A stretch of DNA of 64,000 nt, taken from positions 62,001-126,000 of the forward strand of contig JABGQA010000088.1 of NCBI GenBank assembly GCA_018644665.1, in the 5' to 3' direction. This document shows positions 16,566 through 29,753 of the stretch, one piece after another (positions within the stretch are counted from its first letter, which is position 1; each line of letters starts with the position of its first letter). The translations under genes and the position numbers were made by a program. The DNA is from Candidatus Poribacteria bacterium. GTDB taxonomy: Bacteria > Poribacteria > WGA-4E > GCA-2687025. Below the pieces are notes generated by a model. It did no database searches. It was not told the origin of the DNA and was given only the letters and a program-made list of their open reading frames with translations.

Positions 16566-17663
16566 ATGAGAGTGATTTTCGCCAGGAACGACCTACATCG
16601 AGCTATGCAGTCGCTTCATAGCATCGCATCCACGAAGAACGTGCTGCCGATTCTCAGCAATGTGCTGCTCGACGCCAGCGACGCGGGCATCCGAATGACG
16701 ACGACGGATACGGAAGTCGGCCTGCAGCTACAGGTGGAGGGATCGGTCGAGGAGACGGGCAGGCTGACGATTCCCGCGCGCAAGCTTGCGGAACTCGTGC
16801 GCGAGTTGCCGGACGAGGACGTTCGACTGGAAGCCTCCGAAGGCGGACAGATACAGATCGAATGCGGCACGGTGCACTACAAGATGATCGGCACGCCTGC
16901 GGACGATTTTCCGAGCATTCCCGACCTCGGCGAGAGCTTCTTTACGGTGGACGCCGGCGTGCTGCGTCAGATGATTCAGAGGACGCGTTTTGCCGCGTCG
17001 CGGGAGGAGAACCGCTACTTCCTCAAGGGCGTGTACATGCACCTCTCGCCCGAGTGGCTGCGCATGGTTGCGACCGACAGTCGTCGGCTGGCGTTGATGA
17101 CATTCGCCGCGGAGGGCCTGTCCGAGCGAGACCGGGGCGTCATCATCCCGATCAAAGCGGTGGATGAAGTGGTCAAGACGTTCACCCAGGACGAGGAAGT
17201 CAAAGTCGCCATCCAGGACAACCAGGTCATCGTCGCGAACGACAGCGCGGTGCTGAACGCGCGACTCGTGGACGGCGAGTATCCGTCGTACTCGCAGATC
17301 CTGCCGAAGGACAATCCGATCCGGTTCGAAGCGGATCGCGACGCGTTCCTGACGGCGATACGTCGCGTCAGTCTGTTCTCGGACCCCAAGACGACCTCCG
17401 TCCGGCTGGACATCAAGGAGACGTCCGTCGTGCTCTCGGCGAGCACTCCCGACTTCGGCGAGGCGCGTGAGGAAATCCAGGCCACCAGCACGGAGCCCAT
17501 CACCATCGGGTTCAACGCGGAGTTCCTGAAAGACGCTCTTACGGCCGCGGATTCCGAGAACGTCGCGTTCGAGCTCAAAGAGCCGCTCAGCGCCGCGGTG
17601 ATGCGGCCGTCCGGCACGGACGACTACCTGTGTCTCATCATGCCGATGCGTATCGAGGCGTAA
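16566..17663 (+). CDS. dnaN: DNA polymerase III beta subunit (sliding clamp)
   Basis: 365 residues, the normal clamp length, starting at ATG 16566 after GGAGGG. Three clamp repeats are discernible; recognisable segments include HSIASTKNVLPILSNVLLDA near the N-terminus, LPDEDVRLEASEGGQIQIECG in the first domain, and the C-terminal TDDYLCLIMPMRIEA, whose M-P-M-R motif forms the peptide-binding pocket used by polymerases and loaders. The dimeric ring tethers DNA polymerase III to DNA. It is the second gene of the origin cluster and is followed 28 bases later by recF. Confidence 0.98.
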   Translation: MRVIFARNDLHRAMQSLHSIASTKNVLPILSNVLLDASDAGIRMTTTDTEVGLQLQVEGSVEETGRLTIPARKLAELVRELPDEDVRLEASEGGQIQIECGTVHYKMIGTPADDFPSIPDLGESFFTVDAGVLRQMIQRTRFAASREENRYFLKGVYMHLSPEWLRMVATDSRRLALMTFAAEGLSERDRGVIIPIKAVDEVVKTFTQDEEVKVAIQDNQVIVANDSAVLNARLVDGEYPSYSQILPKDNPIRFEADRDAFLTAIRRVSLFSDPKTTSVRLDIKETSVVLSASTPDFGEAREEIQATSTEPITIGFNAEFLKDALTAADSENVAFELKEPLSAAVMRPSGTDDYLCLIMPMRIEA

Positions 17664-17691
17664 AGCCGACAGCGCCGGTCCATGACGGGAG

Positions 17692-18815
17692 TTGCGATTG
17701 CAGCTTACCGAACTCGTTCTGGTGAACTATCGGAACTACGCGGAGCAATCGCTCGAGTTCGGCGCGTTCAACCTGTTCGTCGGGGCGAACGCGCAGGGCA
17801 AGACGAACCTGCTGGAAGCGATCCTCTTCCTCGCGACGACGCGCTCCCATCGCACGTCGACGGACGATGAACTCATCCGCCAGGGGGAACAGACCGGGTA
17901 CCTGAGCGGTAACATCGAGGATTCCATCGCGCGTCGACGCATTGAGGTCGGGAACACGCGCGGCAAACGGAAGCAGGTCAAACTCGACGGCAAGATTCAG
18001 AACCGGCTGTCGAACCTGATCGGGTTGCTGAAGGTGGTGTTCTTCGCGCCCGAGTCCACGGCCATCGTGAAGGGTGGGCCGGAGGATCGCCGGCGGTTCC
18101 TCGACTCGCTCATATCCCAGGTCCACGGCGAGTACCTGCGCAGCCTCCAACGATACAGGCGGGCGCTTCAGCAGCGGAACGAGTCGCTGAAGCAGATCCG
18201 CGATCGGCGGGCATCCCGCGACACGCTACAGGCGTGGGAGGACCCACTCATCACGTCGGGTATCGATGTCGCGCGACGGCGAAGGGCGGTGTGCGAGGAA
18301 CTGCGTCCGGTGCTTTTGCAGCAGCAGCAGTACCTCACGGAAGGCTGTGAGGAAGCGGGATTGCGGTACGCGCCGAACGTACTCATCAATGAGGACGACG
18401 AGGACTCGAGGGAGGAGTTCGAACGACGCTTGATCGCCTCCGTCGAATCGGACATTGCGCGCGGCACGACATCCGTGGGGCCGCATCGCGACGATGTCGA
18501 GCTTGTGGTGGATGGGTTGGACGCGCGGCGGTTCGCGTCACAAGGTCAGCAACGCACTCTGACGCTGGCGCTCAAACTCGCGGAGATCGACTGGATGCAC
18601 CGCGCCTCGGGCGAGCTGCCGATCGTCCTGTTGGACGACGTGACCTCGGAGCTTGACGAGCTGCGCACACGGCTGCTGTTTGAGGCGCTACACGCGCTGC
18701 CGCCACAGGTGTTCCTCACTACCACTCGCATTGACCCGACTCTGTTCGGCGAGACACCGGCCCATGCGTGGGAGGTCCGGGCGGGGACGGCGAACCCCGT
18801 GGAGGCCGACGCGGC

Positions 18816-18819
<4 letters not shown>
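17692..18819 (+). CDS. recF: DNA replication/repair protein RecF
   Basis: 375 residues. SMC-like ATPase: Walker A GANAQGKTN at about 31-39, an ABC-type signature region with FASQGQQRTLTLALKLAE, and Walker B LPIVLLDDVTSELDE near the C-terminus. The opening LTELVLVNYRNYAEQSLEF is typical RecF. RecF with RecO/RecR loads RecA at gaps. The start is a TTG: either TTG 17692 or TTG 17698; GGGAG at 17687-17691 is better spaced for 17698. The stop overlaps the next gene by four bases (ATGA). Confidence 0.97.
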
Positions 18820-21936
<3,117 letters not shown>

Positions 21937-21946
21937 GGCAAGCTGC

Positions 21947-22231
21947 ATGGACATAACGCTCGCGCCGGAGCAGGAGAAGCTCGTCAAGCAGCTCATGGAG
22001 TCGGGTGCCTACAAGAACGAAGACGCGGCCGTCGCCGAGGCGCTCCGGGTGTTCGAGGAAGAGTTCGATGTCGAGCTCATGATGCCAAAGTCAGCGGCGC
22101 GGGCGGAGATTCAGAAATCCCTCGACTAGTCCGACCGAGGCGAAGGCAAACCTTGGGATTTGCAGGACTTCCTGGCGGAGGCGCGTGCGTGGTTCGCCGA
22201 GAAGCACGGTCGCAAGAAGGAACATGCCTAA
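21947..22231 (+). pseudogene. ParD/CopG-type antitoxin interrupted by an amber stop
   Basis: ATG 21947 opens a 60-residue ParD-like protein (MDITLAPEQEKLVKQLM, then GAYKNEDAAVAEALRVFEEE) ending at TAG 22127-22129. Translation in the same frame beyond the stop continues with the rest of a ParD protein (SDRGEGKPWDLQDFLAEA...) to TAA 22229-22231, so a single sense-to-stop change truncated it. ParD N-termini bind DNA as ribbon-helix-helix dimers and the C-terminal tail neutralises ParE; here the tail is lost while the DNA-binding part could still be made. It follows gyrB by 10 bases and its partner ParE is also broken. Confidence 0.75.
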
Positions 22232-22504
22232 GCCGATTGTCCTGCCGGCATATACGTCTACCTTGCGCACGGCGACATTGCGGTTGCCGAGCGGTTCGCA
22301 CGGGAATTCGACCGTCGGCGCCATCTGCTCGCGGCGCGTCCCCATCTAGGCCGTCCTTCCGAGCATAGGCCCGGCCTCCGACGCTTCCCTGTGCAGTCTC
22401 ACGTGATCTTCTATCGACCCATCGAAGACGGCGCTGAAATCCTGCGGATCCTGCACGGAAGTCGCGACCTCGGGGCGATCTTCCGGCCGGACGAAGAGTC
22501 GTAG
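22224..22504 (+). pseudogene. ParE/RelE-type toxin relic with N-terminal frameshift
   Basis: ATG 22224 overlaps the end of the full-length ParD frame, as usual for parDE, and begins MPKPIVLPA. The body of the toxin, however, is in another frame from about 22250: IYVYLAHGDIAVAERFAREF, then RPHLGRPSEHRPGLRRF and VQSHVIFYRPIEDGAEILRI, ending LHGSRDLGAIFRPDEES at TAG 22502-22504. Both halves match the ParE pattern, but the first helix is missing, implying a deletion of some 25-35 bases. ParE normally poisons DNA gyrase; this one should be inactive. It is adjacent to gyrB, which encodes the target. Confidence 0.75.
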
Positions 22505-22578
22505 GTCGCTGCGTTGTCACGAAGGATCGTCGCCTTGCGGAAGCCTTGGGTTGTACAGGCGACCGAATGAGGAGAGCT

Positions 22579-23679
22579 ATGCTGGACAGAGCCCAGTTGG
22601 TAGACGAGGTACGGGAGTATGTGCGGCAGTTCGTCGCCAATCCGCAGCAAGCGGACCGATCACTGCTCGGGTCTGCGTGGGAGGGACTGGACAATCTTCT
22701 GGAGTACGACGATTGGTCACCCGAAGAGGCGCGAACCGCACTCGACGTGTGCGTCCACATAGGACGGCAGGATCGCGGGAACGACATACTGAGGCGCTAC
22801 CTGACGCAACGACTGTCGGTGGAAGCAGAGGCGTGGGCGCGGTGGAACTTGACGGACGGCTACGCCCTGTGCCGTGAGTGTGAGAGCGCCGTGAAAGAGC
22901 ATAGGCGATTTCTCGCCTGGGCTCGCGCGTCGTTGCCGCCGCATCGATGGGCGTGGGTGTTCATGGACGGCACGCAGGCGAACTGCTGGATTCAGCAGGA
23001 TGTCGCGCAGGACTGGATCGCGATCTTCCGCGAACTTACAACTGTCGTGCCTGCGGTCGAGGCGAATCGGGAGGATCGGTTCCAGTTGCTTCGCACCGCC
23101 GGACGTGTGTTCGGAGAACTACATCAGACGCAAGGAGTTGAGGCCGCTGTCGCTAAGATGCGGGCCCTTGCAGGCGAGTGCGAGACCGGTGAGGCCGCGC
23201 TGAGGATACAGATGGAAGCAGCCATCGTGGAGCTGAACCTCTACGAGAAGGTCGGCCCCGGCGCTAGACTGCGCGCCTCCGCGCGCGCGACGCTTTCGGA
23301 ACTGGATGCACGGACCTGCGATCCGGAGACGGCAGACGCCCCCGCGCTTCGCCTCTTCGCGAGTCTCTATCACAACGCCGGCGCGCCTCTGTACCGTGCC
23401 AAGGAATACGGCCTCGCTGTGACGTTCTTGCGCCGGTCGATGCAGTACGGCGGCGGAAACGCCCACACGTACGGATGGCTCTCCGCGTGCCTACACGCGA
23501 CGGGCGGCGATCACGGAGAGGTTCTCTCCCTACTCCGTGAAGCGGCTTGGCGGGACTACAAGGGAGGGAACCTGTGGTCGCGGTACAGGCGTAAGCTGCC
23601 TGAGTTCGCGGACGTGGCGGAGGATCCAGAGTTCGCCGCGGCGGCGTCTCTGCCGCAGCAGGCCGATCCCACGCGGTGA
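22579..23679 (+). CDS. Helical-repeat (TPR-like) protein of unknown function
   Basis: 366 residues from ATG 22579, preceded by GAGGAGAG. Predicted all-helical: paired helices such as LDRAQLVDEVREYVRQFVAN, EEARTALDVCVHIGRQD and HNAGAPLYRAKEYGLAVTFL resemble TPR-type repeats, and the C-terminus has a segment (WSRYRRKLPEFADVAEDPEF) often seen in TPR-end-containing bacterial proteins. No signal peptide, membrane helix or catalytic motif. The frame runs from 22546. A short ORF of 36 codons at 23687-23797 follows but has no features. Function unknown; a protein-protein interaction scaffold is the only reasonable inference. Confidence 0.7.
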   Translation: MLDRAQLVDEVREYVRQFVANPQQADRSLLGSAWEGLDNLLEYDDWSPEEARTALDVCVHIGRQDRGNDILRRYLTQRLSVEAEAWARWNLTDGYALCRECESAVKEHRRFLAWARASLPPHRWAWVFMDGTQANCWIQQDVAQDWIAIFRELTTVVPAVEANREDRFQLLRTAGRVFGELHQTQGVEAAVAKMRALAGECETGEAALRIQMEAAIVELNLYEKVGPGARLRASARATLSELDARTCDPETADAPALRLFASLYHNAGAPLYRAKEYGLAVTFLRRSMQYGGGNAHTYGWLSACLHATGGDHGEVLSLLREAAWRDYKGGNLWSRYRRKLPEFADVAEDPEFAAAASLPQQADPTR

Positions 23680-23890
23680 CGTGTGTATGTCCCTCGTAAC
23701 GGTCCGCCTCGAACGCGTCTGGACGATGGTCCGGCGCGATCTCTCTTACCTGAAACAGCAGATCGAAGCGATCCTTGCCGATCCGGGAGAGCGGTAGGAG
23801 ACGTGGTCGTAGATGCGTCCGCAACCCCGTGGGGCCGTTGTGCTCGGACAGTTTCCGCTTACATTCATGGCGTAAACCGGGTCTTCTACG

Positions 23891-25575
23891 ATGGCGACGC
23901 TCGCTATGGGAGGAGGCCCGGCATCGCCATCGACGCGCTCATCGCTCATCGCTCAGGCGACGGATCGGCAAGCGACGGTTCCGGCGCCACCGGGCGTTCG
24001 AGGGGATTGCCCGCCTGTACCAGGACATGGCGTACGGATACGCCTATGCCCTGCTCGGCGACGGGCGCCTTGCCGAGGATACTGCGCAGGAGGCGTTCAT
24101 CGTGGCGTGGCGAAGGCTCGAGGACGTTCGGAACGCAGAGGCGTTCCCTGGATGGTCTCGGCGCGTCGTCCGCACGCAGTGCGACCGATTGACGCGCGGC
24201 AAGCGTCTCCCAACCGTGACGCTAGAAGCGGCGGCGCAGGTTCGCTCGACAGACGCGCGTCCCGACGTTCACGTCGAGGCGCAGGAAACGCGCGCTCGCG
24301 TCGCGACAGCCGTTCGCTCCCTGCCGGAGGCCGAGAGGGTCGCGACGACCCTGTACTACCTGGATGGGCACACGCAGAACGAGATAGCCCGTTTCCTCGG
24401 CATCAAGTCGGCAGCGGTTAGCACGCGGCTCTACTCGGCGAGGCAGCGACTCAAGGGGAGGCCCATGCACATGGTTCGCGAGGATGTTCGGGGAACGCGA
24501 CCGTCACGCGATGAAGCCTTCGTGCGCGATGTCCTGTTCCGTTCGATCCAGGAAGGCGACGCCGAGAAAGTGAGCGAACTCGTCGGCTCGGACGCGTCCC
24601 TGCTGAACGCGTCGGATGAGCAGGGGCGAACGCCGATCGAGGCGCTCTCGAAGTCCGAGCATCCCAACACCGTGCGGCGCGACTTCGACAAGCGGCGCGG
24701 GATCTACGAGTTCCTCACAGAGCGCGGGGCCGCGCCCGACCTGCCGGTGGCCATCGCGATGAACGACATCTCGCTGGCGGAGGGCCTCATCAGACGGCGG
24801 CCCGAGCAGATCGACGCGCCATTGACCGCTCCGAGCCCCGCGTATGGGATGCGCCGACTTCGCATGCGTCCGCTCGCGATAGCGATCGCGTTCCATCGCG
24901 AAGAGATCGCGCGGGTGCTCCTCGCGGCGGGAGCGGATGTCCACGCGGATAACGACCAGGCGGCTGTCATAGCAGCGACGGTCCCCGCACACCTGCTCAG
25001 CATTCTGCGCCTCCTGATGGATCACGGCGCGCAGCCGAATCCCCATCCCAACGCGCCATACGGCCCCCTCGCCTCCGCGTGCGAGTGGCTGGAGGGCGAG
25101 AGCGCCCGAGCGCTCATCGAGGCGGGAGCCGATCCGAATGCCCCTGTCTACGCGACCTACACCGGGACATGGTCGAGCGCTTCACGGGCCTCGTGCCATA
25201 TGACGGCCCGACGTACCCGACGAATCCCCAATGGAGTGGCTGCGGCCGGCAGCAGAACCCATGTCGCCGCTGTTCGTGGCACTCGGGAGTCCGGCGGGCC
25301 ACTGCGTGGATTGGGACGGGTTGCCGCGTGTCGTCGAGGTTCTGCTGGGCCACGGCGCCGACGCGCGACAGGAAGGATCGATAGCGGTACATGGCGAACG
25401 TGTGACGATGACGCCGCTCGCGTACCTGCGAAGTATGACGGAGAACGTCGGGGAGGCGGAACGGCGCCATCGTAATCGAGACGACCAGGCGCCGCACAAT
25501 CTGTCCCACCCGGAGAACTGGCGGTTCGTGGAAGAGACAGTCGCGCTGCTGCTTCGCCATGGGGCGGCCCGTTGA
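23891..25575 (+). pseudogene. ECF sigma factor-ankyrin fusion broken by frameshifts
   Basis: Parts of one gene lie in successive frames. ATG 23891 starts a short N-terminus (SLIAQATDRQ); the main segment, from about 23985 to 25165, encodes sigma region 2 (YQDMAYGYAYALLGDGRLAE), region 4 (LPEAERVATTLYYLDGHTQN) and ankyrin repeats (IARVLLAAGADVHADNDQ, ARALIEAGADPNAPVYATY). The protein then continues in a second frame (DMVERFTGLVPYDGPTYPTN, around 25165-25235) and a third (from 25231: LPRVVEVLLGHGADARQ) to the stop at 25573-25575. Three shifts are needed for a full-length product. The intact relative at 40759-43053 has the same order. It is either a pseudogene or affected by indel errors; neighbouring housekeeping genes show none. 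Confidence 0.75.
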
Positions 25576-25855
25576 CACCGGACGATCGCGTACGTCAAGC
25601 TGCGGGTCATGGGTTTGGTCGAGATCGCAACCGGCCAAAGGTCACGGCCACAAGCTCCCTGGGCTCGCGATGGACAGGCCGGTGTACGTCGGATACACGG
25701 CGCCACTTCCGGACGAGACACGCGTCTCCGTCTGGCGCGGTACTCCGGTTCCCAACATCTGAACGGTAACCAACACGCGACGCGTTCCCCGTCTTCGCTG
25801 CTGTCTATATGGAGACCGGCGCGCGGGTAACCTGGGCACAAGTGGACGCCACACA

Positions 25856-28015
25856 ATGCGCAATATCAACGTCGTATACGTCTATCTCGATCCCAACGAG
25901 AGCCACGCGTTACGACGGGGCGACGTCCGAATCGTCTGGTCCGCCTCGCCCGTACCGGATTGCGATCTCTACGCGTACGTCAGCGCGTACAGCTTCTCCG
26001 GGAGGCGTCCCGGCCCGCAGGTGCTGGTCCAGGCGGAGCCCGTCGTCACGCAGCCTAGAGAATTCACTTGCGAAGTCTTCGGACAGTTCGACCATGTTCT
26101 GACACTACTTGACGCGCTAGACGGTATTACACCGCAGGTCGGCAAGTGGCAGTTCCCTGTATGCAAGATGGACGTGAAATCGGAGCCCCTACCTGAGGAG
26201 TCGGAGTTCGCCGTCCGCTATCCGACGGAAGGTCGCCGGAACGCCATCTGTATGATCAACGGATACAAGGCCTCGGCGATCCCGGGCGAGCTCTACTCGC
26301 GTCGCGTCGAGATGGCTCTATGGTTCCACGAACACTCCGATATCCCATTCGATGTGTTTGGAAAGCCTGCCTTCGTGGGGCTGCCCAACTACATCCGATC
26401 TCTGGAAGCCGAAGAGAAGCGTTCTGTCCTCGCCGGATACCGGTACTCACTGTGTCTGGAGAACTGCTACGACCCGTTCTGGTCACGAGGGTACCTGACG
26501 GAGAAGCTCACGGAATGCCTCGCCTGTCGCACAGTTCCCATCTACCTCGGCTGCGCGAATATCGAGGAGTACATCCCGACCAGTTGCTTCATCGACTACC
26601 GCGATTTTGAGGGCTGCGAGCAGCTAAACGACTACATACGGGGAATGAGCGATCGTGACTACCAGTCCTATGTCGACAACATCGATGAGTGGCTGAGCGG
26701 CGGCGGCCTACGCGCGTACGCCGTGTCCCACCTCTACGACAAGCTCACCGAATTGCTCGCGGACGCTGTGGGCGACGGCGCCACGTCTATGTGGCGTGGG
26801 GAGTCGCAATGGCAGTCGGCCGACATGCCCGACGAGCCACCAACGCGAGACGTCGACGCGGATGGCTCCTTGATCACGTGGATCGAGATGAATCGGGCGA
26901 CATATTGGTCGTGGGACTATCTGACGCGGGCGTCGCTCGATGACTGTGTAGAGAGTGTCGACGCAATGAGGAAGACGCAGGCGCTTGGGCCCACTCTCCA
27001 CGACGAGGCCGTCCCGGACAAGCAGAAATCAACCCGGGTGAGCCGCCTTCTCTATCTCGGCGTGCAGACGGTCCCTGGCGATTCCGGAGGCGAGTTTGAC
27101 TACAACGTACGCAACTTCCTGATGGACTGGCGGGCGTGGCCCGACATCGATGTCCACTATTTCGACCCAGCCGCTCGCGCGCAGGCGTCTGGTGTCGCCG
27201 GGATGTCGGAAGAGGCAATCGAGTGCGCGCTTGGCGGGAACTTCGATCTCGTGTTCTGCGTCCCATACGCGCGGGGCATCGATGTTCTGCACGACACCAT
27301 GCGTCGTATCACGCTTCACGCCAACACCATGATGTGGCTGCCGTATCGTCCCGATCTGTTCGAAACGCACTCGCTGCCGTGGGCATCGTGCGTGGATCGT
27401 CTGGTCACCACGTCTGAGACTGACTACCGCGCGTTCCAGGAAGCTGGCTACGGGGACCGCGTAGTGCAGAGCCAATGGGCGTTCAGTCCCAGCACGTACG
27501 GGCGCGTGCGCGCGAAACGCGAGCCTATGGTGATGCTTGTTGGACAGCGGACCGACGTGCGCGCGCAGGCATGCGAGTATGTGGCTTCGAGCGGAATCAG
27601 CATCGCAGCCTATGGCCACGGATGGGGCGAAGGTCGCTTCCTTCCGTTGACTCGGTTCCAGCGCCGATTCAGTGAATCGGCCATAAACCTGAGCCTGGGC
27701 AGCCGACGCCGAGTCTACGAGGTAACGGGTAGCGGAGGCTTCCTCATGACGACACCCGTCGAGGGGCTTGACGATGCGTTCGTCACCGATGCGGTCGACC
27801 CGGACAGAGCCGAGGTCGTGGTCGTGCACGCAATGGACGAACTCGTCGAAAAAGCGCGCTACTACATCGAGCGGGGGAAGGAACGCGAAGCGATAGCCCG
27901 TCGAGGCTACAAGCGGGCCCACGCGCATCACACGTGGACGCATCGGTTCGCGGACGTGTTTTCCAAAGTTGGGTGGGAACTCCCGGAACTGCCCCCCGAG
28001 CGTAGTGTACGCTGA
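25856..28015 (+). CDS. Bifunctional glycosyltransferase: GT10 fucosyltransferase-like + CgeB/GT4-like domain
   Basis: 719 residues. The first half ends with the GT10 (alpha-1,3-fucosyltransferase) C-terminal region: YRYSLCLENCYDPFWSRGYL, TEKLTECLACRTVPIYLG and CFIDYRDFEGC, where the acidic E-x(4)-G-Y-x-T-E-K segment binds GDP-sugar. Residues about 420-719 form a second Rossmann-type unit related to CgeB/DUF3880 transferases: MVMLVGQRTDVRAQ, then INLSLGSRRRVYEVTGSGGF (nucleotide-sugar E-x-x-x-x-G-G region), and a helical end KARYYIERGKEREAIARRGY. No membrane helices, so it is probably cytoplasmic and builds glycan precursors or modifies proteins. The frame-broken sulfatase 175 bases downstream may belong to the same polysaccharide theme. 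Confidence 0.78.
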   Translation: MRNINVVYVYLDPNESHALRRGDVRIVWSASPVPDCDLYAYVSAYSFSGRRPGPQVLVQAEPVVTQPREFTCEVFGQFDHVLTLLDALDGITPQVGKWQFPVCKMDVKSEPLPEESEFAVRYPTEGRRNAICMINGYKASAIPGELYSRRVEMALWFHEHSDIPFDVFGKPAFVGLPNYIRSLEAEEKRSVLAGYRYSLCLENCYDPFWSRGYLTEKLTECLACRTVPIYLGCANIEEYIPTSCFIDYRDFEGCEQLNDYIRGMSDRDYQSYVDNIDEWLSGGGLRAYAVSHLYDKLTELLADAVGDGATSMWRGESQWQSADMPDEPPTRDVDADGSLITWIEMNRATYWSWDYLTRASLDDCVESVDAMRKTQALGPTLHDEAVPDKQKSTRVSRLLYLGVQTVPGDSGGEFDYNVRNFLMDWRAWPDIDVHYFDPAARAQASGVAGMSEEAIECALGGNFDLVFCVPYARGIDVLHDTMRRITLHANTMMWLPYRPDLFETHSLPWASCVDRLVTTSETDYRAFQEAGYGDRVVQSQWAFSPSTYGRVRAKREPMVMLVGQRTDVRAQACEYVASSGISIAAYGHGWGEGRFLPLTRFQRRFSESAINLSLGSRRRVYEVTGSGGFLMTTPVEGLDDAFVTDAVDPDRAEVVVVHAMDELVEKARYYIERGKEREAIARRGYKRAHAHHTWTHRFADVFSKVGWELPELPPERSVR

Positions 28016-28190
28016 GCAATACGGCCACCAGACCAACCTCGTGTGGGGCGCTAGCACGCAGGCGGCGCCGGTGAGGCCATTTTGGGCGCGAGGCGCTCCG
28101 GGCCGTAGCGTAGTCGCACACGCGGTCCGCCAGGAGGGCAGGGGCTGCTGGTGGTAGCACGGTCGCGAAACTCCCGCGAGGACATGAACG

Positions 28191-29679
28191 GTGAAACGAG
28201 TCGCACCGGCGCCCAACATCGTCCTGATTTACGCCGACGACCTCGGGTGGGGTGATGTCGGCTGCCTGAACCCCGACTCGAAGATCCCGACGCCGCACAT
28301 CGACGCGTTGGCCGCGGGGAATGTCGTTCACCGACGCCCACGCGCCGGGAACCGTCTGCTCCGCGAGTCGATACGGCATCATGACGGGTCGGTATTCGTG
28401 GCGCACGTCGGTGAAGCAGGGGATCATCTACGGCGACCACCCTCCGTGGATCGAGCCCGGGCGGATGACGTTGGCGTCGCTGCTCCGTGACGCCGGGTAC
28501 GACACCGCAGCGGTCGGGAAGTGGCATCTTGGCTCCGACTGGGACGCCGCCGCGCGTCCCGGCCGCGAGGGGAACGACTGCATGCCCTCCGGAATCGACT
28601 TCTCCCGCCCGGTTCACAGCGGGCATGCCGTCGGCTTCACGTACGACTTCCTCCACCTCGACTGGAACGCGGCCGGGCCGGAGCTGGCGCGATCATACCC
28701 CGGCGGGAATGGCTCGACGCTGCTCCCCGAAATGCAGGACTGCGCCCGGTGGTACTTCGAGAACGGCATGTCCGAGGGAGGCGACCCGGACTTCCTCGCC
28801 TTCGACATGCGGGAGGCGCAGTTGCGGTTCGGCGAGCGGTGCGTCGAGTACATCGACGCAAAGGGCGACGCGACAGGACGAGGAGCCGCGGGCAGCCGAC
28901 TCAACCAACGCGACGACGCGCCGTTCTTCCTATACTACGCTCCGCCAATGCCGCACACGCCCGTGGTGCCTGCCGATCGGTTCCTTGGCATGAGCGGCGC
29001 GGGTCTCTACGGTGACTTCGTATGTGAGTTCGATTGGATCATCGGGCGAATCGTGAACGCCCTGGAGCGCAACGACCTGCTCGACGACACGATGATCATC
29101 GTGAGTTCCGACAACGGGCCGGAGAACACCTGCTACCCGCGCATACGCGAGTTCGGCCACGCGAGCATGGGGCCGTTCCGCGGCGTGAAACGCGACATGT
29201 GGGAGACGGGGCATCGCATGCCGTTCATCGTCAGTTGGCCTGGCGTGGTCGAGCCGGGGGCGACGTGCAACGCCGTCGTGGGGCAGACGGACCTGCTGGC
29301 GACCTTCTCGGACATGCTGGGCGCGTCGCTGCCGGAAGGCGCGGGAGAAGATAGCGTCAGCATCCTGCCACTGCTGCGGGGCGAACGTGACCGCGTCCGG
29401 GACTCCATCGTGTACCACGCGAACGAAGGGCCGCTCGCAATCCGACGCGGCGATTGGGTCTTGATGGAAGAGCCGAGTGTCGTGAGCTGGCAGTTGGAGC
29501 CGGACTGGTTTCGTGAGGAGCGTGGCATCGTGTCGCCGGAGCCGGGGCCGCAGCTGTTCGACCTGGCGGAAGACCCGTATCAGCGACACAACCTGTTCGA
29601 TCGGCGCCCGGCGACCGTTGAGGAACTCAGGGCGCTGTTGGCGGAACATGTCGCGGCGGGCCGGAGCGTTGACGGGTAG
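28191..29679 (+). pseudogene. Type I sulfatase with frameshift near the N-terminus
   Basis: GTG 28191 begins a sulfatase N-terminus: [20 protein letters not shown] with the metal-binding DD, then [10 protein letters not shown]. Near 28315 the frame shifts, and the protein continues in another frame from about 28321 with the catalytic segment [15 protein letters not shown]; the cysteine of C-x-A-x-R would become formylglycine. Later motifs are intact (FFLYYAPPMPHTPVVPADRF, IIVSSDNGPENTCYPR) to the stop at 29679, so the body is about 450 residues. Loss of two bases (or gain of one) in the GCCGCGGGGAATG stretch explains the break. No signal peptide is seen. Either a recently dead gene or an indel in a G run. 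Confidence 0.82.
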
Positions 29680-29753
29680 CCGTTGGCCAGCAGCGTCTAA
29701 CGCGCCGGATGACCAGGCGTATTCGGCGATTGAGGATGCGTGGGATCGCGACC

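Noticed and set aside
23687-23797. 36-codon ORF after the unknown helical-repeat gene
   Set aside because: No ribosome site, family or conservation cue; too short to support.
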